In this document: positions 38,416-46,675 of the stretch, piece by piece
How the letters are laid out: the number at the start of each line of letters is the position of its first letter
How positions within the stretch are numbered: position 1 is the stretch's first letter
Source: JAWSVE01 sp050789445
GTDB lineage: Bacteria > Pseudomonadota > Gammaproteobacteria > Pseudomonadales > Cellvibrionaceae
Assembly (NCBI GenBank): GCA_050789445.1
Contig: JAILXR010000001.1
Coordinates: 930,001-994,000 of the forward strand
Direction: 5' to 3'
Length of the DNA: 64,000 nucleotides
Notes under the pieces: model-generated
What the model was told of the DNA's origin: nothing
The model's input: only the letters and a program-made list of their open reading frames with translations
Database searches by the model: none
Made by a program: the position numbers and the translations under genes

Positions 38416-38877
38416 ATGAATACTTTGGCGTGTAAGCCACTTAGTTTACTTATTCTCTGCTTAATATTTTCCAACGACAGTTTTTCGCACTGGGGGACGT
38501 GGGGAAATCCTACTGCACAAGGTTCACTTGTTGTTTGTAAACATAATGATGATCCACACAGCAAATACGAATTAACCAAAGCAGAATTAAATACTCGCGG
38601 CCCGCTCTCTAACTCAAAGAGATTAGAATTAAAAATGTGGCTTACCCCCACATCTAAAAAATCAATCATGAGGCCCCAGATAATAAAAAGCAGCGATAGA
38701 ATTAAAAAAGAAAAACCTCATTTCCCAATAGAAACAGTCAAAACCAAACAAAAATATATAGAAAAAAATCAAACAGCCGCTCATCGAACACCTAACAGTG
38801 ACACATTTGACGGGATGGGATATCAACCTAACGAGTCCGGCTTAGTGTGGTCGTGTAGAATAACTGATGTTTTGTAA
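38416..38877 (+). CDS. Array protein A: small exported protein with predicted N-terminal His, 2-Cys form
   Basis: The protein has 153 residues, with a signal peptide of 24 ending DSFS; the predicted mature chain starts HWGTW. A Cys-x-His motif (CKH, Cys41/His43) and the core PQIIKSSDRIKKEKPHFPI (about 87-105) are shared with four downstream genes. An extra segment of about 25 residues lies before the C-terminal SCRI. It has two cysteines after the signal, which may form one disulfide. I know no family for it. It is the first of five tandem paralogues. Confidence 0.75.
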   Translation: MNTLACKPLSLLILCLIFSNDSFSHWGTWGNPTAQGSLVVCKHNDDPHSKYELTKAELNTRGPLSNSKRLELKMWLTPTSKKSIMRPQIIKSSDRIKKEKPHFPIETVKTKQKYIEKNQTAAHRTPNSDTFDGMGYQPNESGLVWSCRITDVL

Positions 38878-39132
38878 ATAGCATTTTTTCATAATACATA
38901 CCATGCTTAACATTCCACACACTTCTCAATAGTAAAATAATGCTGAAAAAATTATAAAATGCTGTTTTTAGAGATAAGAAATACGCCTATAGTCCTACCC
39001 GAAATGATCTAACAATGACAAATATAAACAGTCATTAATTACACAGTATTGAAAGTAATATAAAAAAACTGGGAGATTATTTCAGCAATCAAAAGAGGTA
39101 CTAACACCAACTATATAATCTAGGAAAAAACT

Positions 39133-39588
39133 ATGAAGTGTCATAAAAGTCTTATCATTACTTTCTTCTTCACATTTTCATTATTTTCCAACATCAGTTT
39201 TGCACATATGGGAGCATGGAGTGAAAATGCAACTGAACGGACATCCAAAACCTGTAAACATTTTAATCGTAATAGCGGATCGCATGATACCGCCGTTTTA
39301 AGCATAAAACACACTCCCGACAGATGCATTCCAAACGGCTCACCTGTAGAACCGAATTGCGTTGGTTTTTTTGGTACAGAGCAAGTAAAAATAGTAATTG
39401 GCAGCAATAACCCAAACCAAAAGGTAAAAACACAAATCATCATGAGCAATGATCTGCTTAAACAGGTCAACCCCAGCTTTCCTATTAGCTTGATATTCAA
39501 TTCAACATTAAAGCGTGGAGAAACCAAAACACTAGCTAAAATGGTCGCCCTACCAAACAGTAAATTCGCCTGTAGAATTGGGACCTAG
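39133..39588 (+). CDS. Array protein B: small exported protein with predicted N-terminal His, 4-Cys form
   Basis: The protein has 151 residues, with a signal peptide of 24 ending ISFA (good A-x-A-like site); the mature chain starts HMGAW. It has CKH 16-18 residues on, two extra cysteines in the middle (DRCIP, PNCVG), the core TQIIMSNDLLKQVNPSFPI and the end ACRIGT. It is closest to protein C: both share RNSG after CxH and a TLKRG-TKTLAK stretch before the C-terminal part, so these two are a recent duplication. Function unknown. Confidence 0.78.
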   Translation: MKCHKSLIITFFFTFSLFSNISFAHMGAWSENATERTSKTCKHFNRNSGSHDTAVLSIKHTPDRCIPNGSPVEPNCVGFFGTEQVKIVIGSNNPNQKVKTQIIMSNDLLKQVNPSFPISLIFNSTLKRGETKTLAKMVALPNSKFACRIGT

Positions 39589-39627
39589 TTCAAGAATAGT
39601 TTTCTGCTATTTTTTAAACTAAGTGAG

Positions 39628-39654
39628 TCGAGTGATAATATTTTTATCACTCGA
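39628..39654. other. Stem-loop between array genes B and C
   Basis: TCGAGTGATAA and TTATCACTCGA form an 11-bp perfect stem with a 5-base loop, 40 bases after gene B. No T-run follows. It may be a weak terminator, an RNA-stabilising hairpin or an operator. The remaining gap to gene C (to 39956) shows nothing else. Confidence 0.6.
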
Positions 39655-39956
39655 TATCAACTCTACCATTTCAGCATTAAATTTTTAGTCTTTATGTTCC
39701 TATAGTTATATTTAGTCTTTAAGTTATAGGCACCCTTGAATTGAAATAATGTCTGTCAAATATTTAATAGCAATTCTTATATTTCACAAGTAATCTAAAG
39801 ATTATTGATTTAAATTATTTTTAACTGCATCATAAAAATTACTATTTTGAAGTAGTAAGGCATGGTTTCTCACATCTAATACGGTGAATGTTTTTTTAGC
39901 TAACTAAGCAGGCACAAAAGAGAGGTCACTAGATCAAAAGTAGGGAAAACAAATAT

Positions 39957-40403
39957 ATGGTCAAGAACCCAAGAATTACAATTGTGATACTAATATCTTC
40001 ACTTTTTTCTAGTTGTGCTTTTGCACATATGGGAGAATGGGGGGAGAAGACAAGATTTGGCTCAACAACTTGCACTCATATTACAAGGAATAGCGGCTGG
40101 AATGATTTGGCTTCACTAAGTGTCGAATACACAATAGGCAGCTGCATTCCTACTGAAACACCTGTTGATCCATGTTTTAAATATCCGGGCACTGACGAAG
40201 TAAAAATATCCATTAATAAAAACAGTGCAAATCCAGAACTAAAAACACAAATCCTTACGAGCAATGATTGGCTTAAGCAAGAAAATCCAAACTTCCCCAT
40301 CATCATGCTGCTTAATACGACATTAAAACGTGGTCAAACCAAAACATTAGCTAAAATAATTGCCGCACCACGAAGTCAATTTATTTGCAGAATCGGAACT
40401 TAG
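39957..40403 (+). CDS. Array protein C: small exported protein with predicted N-terminal His, 4-Cys form
   Basis: The protein has 148 residues, with a signal peptide of 23 ending CAFA; the mature chain starts HMGEW. It has CTH (mature residues 16-18), two internal cysteines (GSCIP, DPCFK), the core TQILTSNDWLKQENPNFPI and the end ICRIGT. It is the nearest relative of protein B. The gene has its own upstream gap of 368 bases, so it may have its own promoter. Function unknown. Confidence 0.78.
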   Translation: MVKNPRITIVILISSLFSSCAFAHMGEWGEKTRFGSTTCTHITRNSGWNDLASLSVEYTIGSCIPTETPVDPCFKYPGTDEVKISINKNSANPELKTQILTSNDWLKQENPNFPIIMLLNTTLKRGQTKTLAKIIAAPRSQFICRIGT

Positions 40404-40655
40404 GCTCTATAAATCAACCTATAAAAATTGCACAATTAAACGGTTTTATAGCTTTTAAAAAAACACCTTTTATTAAGGTTTATCGCCACAGCTTTAAGAT
40501 TGAGTTTTGAATAGTTAAAGCTAAAATACAATGCTTATATGATTTTAAAAAATATAAAATGATATTTCATAATTGACCAAACTATTTAAAATATCTAACG
40601 CATATTAATATCATATGTATAAAATATTTTTTTATTTAACGATGAGAAATTAAGC

Positions 40656-41102
40656 ATGAAAAAAATAATTAGCATAATAGTTTTATCATTAATCTCTACA
40701 GCTAGCTATTCAGATTTTGGCCCGATTGGCTTCCCCCAAACCAAAGAAACAGCTCAATGCCATCATGATTCACATGAACCTAATAGATTTAGAGAAAGTG
40801 CCTATGTAGGAAAAAAATGGATTACCTCAAGCTGCAACACTACAGGGCCTCATATTCCAACACCCGAGCCATGCATTGGCTTTGCACCGTTCTATAAACT
40901 TTGGATAGCAACTCACAACCAGAATATTCCAGATGTAAGAACACAGGTCATAATTAGCAGTGATAAAATCAAAAAGTCAACACCATCTTTTCCTATAAGG
41001 CTCGTTTTTAATAAAATAATGAAACCTGATGAGGCGCAAGAAGTAAGCTTATCAAGCGATCACAATAAAGGGCTTATTTATGCCTGCAGAGTAGGCACTT
41101 AA
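40656..41102 (+). CDS. Array protein D: small exported protein, N-terminal Asp variant, 4-Cys form
   Basis: The protein has 148 residues, with a signal peptide of 19 ending ASYS. The mature chain would start DFGPI, so the histidine seen in the other four is replaced by aspartate and the tryptophan by isoleucine. It keeps CHH (mature residues 16-18), two internal cysteines (SSCNT, EPCIG), the core TQVIISSDKIKKSTPSFPI and the end ACRVGT. It is a member of the same family despite the changed N-terminus. Function unknown. Confidence 0.77.
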   Translation: MKKIISIIVLSLISTASYSDFGPIGFPQTKETAQCHHDSHEPNRFRESAYVGKKWITSSCNTTGPHIPTPEPCIGFAPFYKLWIATHNQNIPDVRTQVIISSDKIKKSTPSFPIRLVFNKIMKPDEAQEVSLSSDHNKGLIYACRVGT

Positions 41103-41126
41103 ATTTTGGTATAATTTTATCAACTC

Positions 41127-41159
41127 AGGGTGCACAATTCATAAGAAATTATGCACCCT
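41127..41159. other. Stem-loop after array gene D
   Basis: AGGGTGCA-C-AATT and AATT-A-TGCACCCT form a 13-pair stem with one C-A mismatch and a loop of 7 bases, 25 bases after the stop. There is no T-run, so it may end or stabilise the gene D transcript. Confidence 0.55.
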
Positions 41160-41346
41160 ACACCTAGATAGCTTTATCTATTTATTATCTTTTTATATTC
41201 GCTATTCCATTAATAATAAACTACATTGTAATTTTTATATCACACATAAAATATATTCAAAATAATTAAAAACATTATCATCTGATATTTTTATTTTCTC
41301 CGCTTGATGGTAACTTCCACCAAATAACAGGCAAGAGGAAATTCAA

Positions 41347-41760
41347 ATGAAACCCATTGTTTTTAAGATTCTATTTTTAGCAATTAGCTGTTTAACTTTT
41401 TCTACAGAAACCTTATCTCACTGGGGTCCATGGGCCACGCCTTTTACCAAGTCTTCACAATGTACACACCAGCACGCAGGCGAAAAAAGCTCAACCGCAG
41501 AAATGGAACTTGTTGAAGTTTGGGCTCACAATAGACCAATGATGGATGTATTCATGAGAGTTATTAGTGGTGGTGAATCTGAAAAAGTAATTCCACATAT
41601 CATTATGTCTAATGACCGCATAAAAAAAAGCAGACCACACTTCCCTATTATTTTGTACTACGATGGTACTCATGCCATAAATAAAAATCGACAGCATTTG
41701 GGAAGGCATACTATTGAAACAGGCGATATATTCTCCTGCCGCATAAACGACGAAACGTAA
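41347..41760 (+). CDS. Array protein E: small exported protein with predicted N-terminal His, 2-Cys form
   Basis: The protein has 137 residues, with a signal peptide of 24 ending ETLS; the mature chain starts HWGPW. It has CTH (mature residues 15-17), the core PHIIMSNDRIKKSRPHFPI and the end SCRIND. Like protein A it lacks the internal cysteine pair and carries RIKK and PHFPI in the core, so A and E form one branch and B/C/D the other. GAGG-type ribosome site (AAGAGGAAATTCAA) precedes the ATG. Function unknown. Confidence 0.77.
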   Translation: MKPIVFKILFLAISCLTFSTETLSHWGPWATPFTKSSQCTHQHAGEKSSTAEMELVEVWAHNRPMMDVFMRVISGGESEKVIPHIIMSNDRIKKSRPHFPIILYYDGTHAINKNRQHLGRHTIETGDIFSCRINDET

Positions 41761-42332
41761 ATATAACTTAAAATAATACCGCGCCTTCTACTTCTAGGCG
41801 CCTACAAATCCTTTCGTAATGCTGGTTTAGACTCATCTCTAGTGTAATAAGGTCATCGTATCCCTTAGTCCCAACAATTCACTTTGATAGCTGATCCTCT
41901 CTGTCTAATTAGAAATCGGATTTATTAGCACTATTCTCGATAATGTCCCGGTTACAAAAATCCAATTCAAAGTCTTTCACTAAGCTTATCTGTCCTTTCA
42001 TTATGGCACCTCACTCATCCTTGAAAATTATTTTTGTTAAGATGAACATCTAGGTGCCCATCAATATCTTTTCATGCGCGTCAAAAGTACTCACCAATTA
42101 TTCTTTTGTTTATGAACAATGCAACAACTCAGAAAACACGCTAAAATCCCTAAAATACAAAAGGGTCAATCTGACTCTTGCTCCAGTTTGTTTAATTATT
42201 GACAACTGTTGTATAGAAATATGCATATGAATTCAGATAAATTCCTAGAGAATTACAATAACAGCACATTCAACAGACTCCGTAAGACTGTCTTACACAA
42301 TTATTCAATTACATATAAGAGATCTCAATAAT
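41761..42332. other. Gene-free stretch at the right end of the array
   Basis: These 570 bases hold no credible gene. A short stem (GCGCCT 41781-41786 with AGGCGC 41796-41801) about 20 bases after gene E may end its transcript. Nothing else stands out. Confidence 0.5.
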
Positions 42333-42581
42333 ATGTCAGATACTCAGCCCAGTCAGGATGAAAATGATTCACACCAAGATCTCACCAAGCCCACTTTTTT
42401 ACAGGTTGTAGGGAGTACTCTTGCCGCTGCTGTTGGAATTCAGAACAGTAAAAACAGAGAGAGGGATTTTAAACATGGAAGCATAAAAACGTTTATCGCA
42501 GCTGGAGTAATCTTCACAATCATTTTTGTTTTGACTGTTTCATTTATTGTAAAAATGGTCTTAAAAAACGTCGGGGCATGA
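42333..42581 (+). CDS. DUF2970 family small membrane protein
   Basis: The protein has 82 residues. KPTFLQVVGSTLAAAVGIQNSKNRERDFKHG, then a single membrane helix (about 52-76, FIAAGVIFTIIFVLTVSFIV), matches the DUF2970 family found widely in beta- and gammaproteobacteria. Its function is not known. It is a single gene with its own upstream region and marks the return to core sequence after the AT-rich array. Confidence 0.85.
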   Translation: MSDTQPSQDENDSHQDLTKPTFLQVVGSTLAAAVGIQNSKNRERDFKHGSIKTFIAAGVIFTIIFVLTVSFIVKMVLKNVGA

Positions 42582-42763
42582 TTTAACAGGGATACCATTC
42601 AACATTATATTAAGATCAATAATTGATTGAACACCAACAAGCAATAAAACGCCCTGCCTGTCTAGGTATCTGACATGAAAATTGGAATGATTGTTTGTTT
42701 GAATAACAGAAGTGCTACCCTAAAGTAGAGTACTAAAAAGAGGAGATCAAAAAGAATCAACCA

Positions 42764-43270
42764 TTAAAACAGCTGCTTCCAAAGAGTAGCGCTTTCTACG
42801 CCCCCCAATTTTAACATCTTCTGAATATTCCCTTTAAAGCTACGGTATTCCGTATTCGGTAAACCACTCATAAAGTGATCTTGATGACTTCTGGCTAATT
42901 GATTCAACTCATCCATCAACTTCGCACCCTGTTCGGTAATTTTAATTTTAACGGAACGGCGGTCTAATTTGTCATGATGTCGACTGATCAAATTTTTATT
43001 CTCTAACCGATCAAGCAATCGAGTAACCGCTGAACGATCAACTCCTATGTTTTGAGCAATTGCGGCAGGCGTTTCTGCAAGAGATTGATTAAGAACGTTA
43101 AGTACCATCCATTGGGGCCAAGTTACATCTAGTGTTTTTAATTGATGGTTGAACTGCTCCTGCATCAAGTTTGCTAAACGAGAAATCCAAAAAGTGTAAC
43201 TATTGTGGATGTAAAAATCTTCAGACGAATTATTTGTTGGCAGCACGTTATTCACTTGTCTCTCCAGCAT
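42764..43270 (-). CDS. MarR-family transcriptional regulator
   Basis: The protein has 168 residues with the winged-helix fold of MarR dimers: LDVTWPQWMVLNVLNQ, TPAAIAQNIGVDRSAVTRLLDRLENKNLISR as HTH, and DRRSVKIKITEQGAKLMDEL as wing. It is divergent from the acetoacetate-decarboxylase-like gene across 320 bases (43271-43590) that contain an imperfect TTGC-CTCA-GCAA repeat about 40 bases upstream of its start, a possible own operator. The ligand is unknown. The catabolic palindromes at 2178-6327 are far away, though of a type that a MarR protein could bind. Confidence 0.87.
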   Translation of the reverse strand: MLERQVNNVLPTNNSSEDFYIHNSYTFWISRLANLMQEQFNHQLKTLDVTWPQWMVLNVLNQSLAETPAAIAQNIGVDRSAVTRLLDRLENKNLISRHHDKLDRRSVKIKITEQGAKLMDELNQLARSHQDHFMSGLPNTEYRSFKGNIQKMLKLGGVESATLWKQLF

Positions 43271-43590
43271 GAAATCTTAAAACTTCAAAATAAACTAGAG
43301 TGAAAAATAGTTGCCTCAGCAATAACGGTCAATAAATACACGCTAAAGTATACAAAAGGAGCGATGAACGCTGCTATGTAGGGTATAATGACTAATTATC
43401 ATCGTCAGTAAAACCTCTACACAATTTGACTAATGCCATCCATGGACATCAGATCAAAAGAAAAGTTTCAATCGCTAAAAAATCACTTCTCGAGTAAGAA
43501 TGAAAAAAAGGTGTTTATGGCATAAAAAATAAATAATAGCTTTATCACATTCTAATAATAAATCATTCACCTTAATAAGGTTCACATACT

Positions 43591-44412
43591 ATGAAATTAC
43601 AAAAGAATTTACTCGTCTTACTGGTCATTTCTTTTTTACCCATGCATGCGTTCACAGATATATTAGATGACTTTCCAGAAACAGAGCGTTTTCGTGTAGC
43701 GACGGGGGCAACGGTGTTACTACCTTTACAGCTCAACAGCTACAAACAACTCACTTTGTTAGGTAGTGCCGACCTAGAAAGCGTTAACATGATGATCGCC
43801 AATGAAGATCTTATTGCTATCCCTCAATCGTATGCACCAGACCGAGTTTCTGTTGCCATTTTTTTCATTAATTATTTAGAGACTTCTATTGGCGCCTATC
43901 AGGAAATCATTACTGCCATTGAAGTTGAAGAAGCCCCATTACCAGGTGCAGAACCTGCTAGGGGATACTATGTACTTGACATTCAAGTGACCAATCGATT
44001 TTCTCGTCGTGTTGGGCGGGACGTATGGGGGCTACCCAAAACGCTGGCGAATATCTCGTTACAAGAAAACGGTGAAGGTGACCTGATTGCCAATGTTGCG
44101 AATCGGTTTTCCTCAGCATCAACTGTAGCGGCACTTTGTTCAGGGTGCGCTTATTTACCACAATTTCCAGACGCACAGAATTTTCTTGCTGTTTCACCGT
44201 ACAAATTACGACGCACGTGGTACCGAATTATGACTGAAGCTCAAGCGAGCTTTCGTCCTTATGATGCAATGGAAGATCAATTCACCTTGAATACTAATTC
44301 AAAATTAGGAAGAAAACTGACAAACATATATTTCTCACCTGAGGCTTGGTTAGTAGGCCATGAGGTTAAAGGTCTAACATTTAAATCTAATGCACCGCTA
44401 ACACCCTATTAA
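43591..44412 (+). CDS. Exported acetoacetate-decarboxylase-like protein
   Basis: The protein has 273 residues. A signal peptide (about 1-20) is followed by an acetoacetate-decarboxylase-like fold: GAYQEIITAIEV, then YYVLDIQVTNRF, RRVGRDVWGLPKTLANI and FSPEAWLVG. In the decarboxylase the corresponding segment carries two adjacent lysines, the first forming the Schiff base; here Lys150 is kept and the second is Thr151. Export of this fold is unusual, so a role other than decarboxylation is possible. MarR is divergent and may control it. The family assignment is moderate. Confidence 0.6.
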   Translation: MKLQKNLLVLLVISFLPMHAFTDILDDFPETERFRVATGATVLLPLQLNSYKQLTLLGSADLESVNMMIANEDLIAIPQSYAPDRVSVAIFFINYLETSIGAYQEIITAIEVEEAPLPGAEPARGYYVLDIQVTNRFSRRVGRDVWGLPKTLANISLQENGEGDLIANVANRFSSASTVAALCSGCAYLPQFPDAQNFLAVSPYKLRRTWYRIMTEAQASFRPYDAMEDQFTLNTNSKLGRKLTNIYFSPEAWLVGHEVKGLTFKSNAPLTPY

Positions 44413-44440
44413 TAATCTATAGAAAACAGCCAAATCAACG

Positions 44441-44477
44441 AAAAAAGCCGTTAACTTTAGTGAAGTTAACGGCTTTA
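44441..44477. terminator. Terminator between convergent genes
   Basis: AAAGCCGTTAACTT and AAGTTAACGGCTTT make a 14-bp perfect stem with a 5-base loop. An A-run on the left makes it a strong terminator for the minus-strand small gene, and it also follows the plus-strand gene ending at 44412. Confidence 0.85.
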
Positions 44478-44502
44478 ACATAATCAAAATACTTGAAAAA
44501 GT

Positions 44503-44625
44503 TTAGGTTTGGCTACTGACCCAGAAAACAACAGTTCCAACAAAGATTGAGAGTAAAACGACAGCAGCCATTGCATCAAAAAGTTTATCGCCTTTGCGTT
44601 CTGCTGGGGATGTGTTCTCTGACAT
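44503..44625 (-). CDS. Small single-helix membrane protein, 40 residues
   Basis: A short frame begins MSENTSPAERKGDKLFDAM and ends in one hydrophobic helix (AAVVLLSIFVGTVVFWV) and SSQT. AGGAGAG stands five bases before the ATG, and the frame is followed by a strong terminator, so it is very probably translated. The short polar N-terminus with one helix suggests a subunit-like or regulatory mini-protein in the inner membrane. No family is recognised. Confidence 0.75.
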   Translation of the reverse strand: MSENTSPAERKGDKLFDAMAAVVLLSIFVGTVVFWVSSQT

Positions 44626-45010
44626 GCTTTTCTCTCCTATGAATTCAGCTTTTGAATGGTATTACTAACATATTGCATTATTGTCTAATAAAGGTTCCTG
44701 AGATGGACACCCTACTCAACTTCCAAAATTAAGCTGGGAATTCTACCGTTTTTTTCGGCATTTGAGAAAGTTTCTTTAAGGAATTTTTATTAGATTTTGT
44801 TATGGATTCAGATGAAAACGCCATTTTACAGGCTCTACTTATATTGTTACCGTGCATTCTTGGTTAATTGACTGATTTCTCTCGCTAAAACTCGATTCAC
44901 TCTTAATTCTGATTCCAGCTAGAAAACTGTAAAAAAGAGCAGTTTAAGAGAAATTAGTGTATTCTTCGCGCCTATTTTTCTGGTCATCTCTTTATTGGAA
45001 GTCATACAGA
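44626..45010. other. Gene-free region upstream of cysI
   Basis: This divergent region carries the promoters of the 40-residue gene and of cysI. No clear CysB site, riboswitch or hairpin was recognised. Confidence 0.45.
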
Positions 45011-46675
45011 ATGTACTTATACGACGAGCACGATCACAAGATTCTTTCACAGCGTATCGCTCAGTTCCGTGATCAAACTGACCGCTATCTAGCAGGTACG
45101 CTTAAAGAGGAGGAGTTTCTCCCTCTTCGCCTCCAAAATGGGCTTTATATACAACGACTAGCGCCCATGCTCCGCGTTAACGTTCCTTACGGCATGTTAT
45201 CAAGCGACCAAATGCGCAAGCTAGCCTATGTAGCTCGCCACTTTGACAAAGGCTACTGTCACGTCAGTACACGGCAAAACATTCAATTTAATTGGCCTGA
45301 TCTTGCCGAAGTCCCCGATATCTTAAAAGTGCTTTCAGAAGTTAATATGCATGCCACGCAATCAAGTGGTAACTGTATTCGCAACGTCACTTCTGACCAG
45401 TTTGCTGGAATCTCAAAAGATGAAAATATCGATCCTCGGCCCTACTGCGAAATCATTCGTCAATGGTCTAGTTTTCATCCAGAGTTCGCATTCTTACCGC
45501 GCAAATTTAAAATTGCTGTCACTGGCGCGAACGAAGATAGAGCGGCAGTACAAGTTCATGATATTGGCTTGGAAGTCACTCAAAATGAAGCCGGAGAAAC
45601 TGGCTTTAAAGTACTTGTTGGTGGTGGATTAGGTAGAACACCTGTTATAGGTAGTGTCATTCGTGAGTTCCTGCCCGAAAAACACATACTCACCTACCTT
45701 GAAGCTATCTTGCGTATTTACAATCAACACGGCCGTCGCGACAATAAATACAAAGCTCGAATTAAAATTTTAGTTCGCGCCATGGGTGTCGAAGAGTTTG
45801 CCGCAAAAGTTGATGAAGAATGGTCACACCTAAAAGATAGTTTAAGCACGTTGACCGAAGAAGAAATTCAGAAAGCAAAATCATTTTTCACAAAGCCTGA
45901 TTACAAAACTATTGATCAAGCTGCAGTTGAAAAAGCAATTAGCGCTAAAGCTTCTGAAGAAAAAGCCTTCAGTAACTGGCTGACTCGTAACGTGAGAGAA
46001 CATGCCATTCCAGGTTATGCCATTATTACCTTGTCACTAAAGCCAGTTGGCATTCCTCCGGGAGATATTACTGATTCACAATTAGAAATATTGGCTGACT
46101 TAGCAGATAAATATTCTTTTGGCGAAGTTCGCACAACACACGAACAAAATATTGTATTCGGTGATGTCGAAAAAAATGATTTATACCCTTTGTGGTGTGA
46201 ATTAAAAGCAGCAGGTTTTGCAACACCGAATATTGGTACTTTAACGGATATTATTTGCTGCCCTGGCGGTGATTTTTGCTCGCTAGCTAACGCTAAATCA
46301 ATTCCAGTAGCCGAAGCTATTCAAAGACACTTTAATGACCTTGATTATTTATATGATCTTGGCGATCTCGACTTAAATATCTCTGGCTGTATGAATGCGT
46401 GTGGTCATCATCATGTTGGGCATATTGGCGTATTGGGCGTTGATAAAAAAGGTGAAGAATTTTATCAAATTCAGTTAGGTGGTAATGCAGGTACTGATAC
46501 AACGCTAGGCGCAGTGCTCGGACCATCATTTGGCCGAGGCGATGTAACAAATATTATCGAAAAAATTATTTCTGTTTTTGTTGAAAATCGACAACCTGAA
46601 GAGATCTTTATCGATACTTACCGACGAATTGGCATTCAACCATTTAAGGAGCGAGTCTATGCGAAAGCTAATTAA
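45011..46675 (+). CDS. cysI: Sulfite (nitrite/sulfite) reductase hemoprotein
   Basis: This enzyme reduces sulfite to sulfide in assimilation, with siroheme coupled to a [4Fe-4S] cluster. The start MYLYDEHDHKI at 45011 is preferred over a GTG at 44957; it gives 554 residues. The two ferredoxin-like halves show GYCHVSTRQNIQFNWP and EVRTTHEQNIVFGDV. The cluster/siroheme cysteines are Cys417 and Cys423 (CPGGDFC) and Cys460 and Cys464 (SGCMNAC). The next gene, DUF934, overlaps its end by 17 bases, an arrangement common in pseudomonad-like bacteria. A nitrite-reducing role is less likely. Confidence 0.9.
   Translation: MYLYDEHDHKILSQRIAQFRDQTDRYLAGTLKEEEFLPLRLQNGLYIQRLAPMLRVNVPYGMLSSDQMRKLAYVARHFDKGYCHVSTRQNIQFNWPDLAEVPDILKVLSEVNMHATQSSGNCIRNVTSDQFAGISKDENIDPRPYCEIIRQWSSFHPEFAFLPRKFKIAVTGANEDRAAVQVHDIGLEVTQNEAGETGFKVLVGGGLGRTPVIGSVIREFLPEKHILTYLEAILRIYNQHGRRDNKYKARIKILVRAMGVEEFAAKVDEEWSHLKDSLSTLTEEEIQKAKSFFTKPDYKTIDQAAVEKAISAKASEEKAFSNWLTRNVREHAIPGYAIITLSLKPVGIPPGDITDSQLEILADLADKYSFGEVRTTHEQNIVFGDVEKNDLYPLWCELKAAGFATPNIGTLTDIICCPGGDFCSLANAKSIPVAEAIQRHFNDLDYLYDLGDLDLNISGCMNACGHHHVGHIGVLGVDKKGEEFYQIQLGGNAGTDTTLGAVLGPSFGRGDVTNIIEKIISVFVENRQPEEIFIDTYRRIGIQPFKERVYAKAN

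Noticed and set aside
38416..41760. Array proteins taken as lytic polysaccharide monooxygenases because of the N-terminal His
   Set aside because: Mature chains of about 113-129 residues are too short for the AA10 fold and no AA10 motif is seen; only the N-terminal His is shared.
44626..45010. Riboswitch or CysB site upstream of cysI
   Set aside because: No SAM-riboswitch-like fold or recognisable CysB half-sites could be made out by eye.
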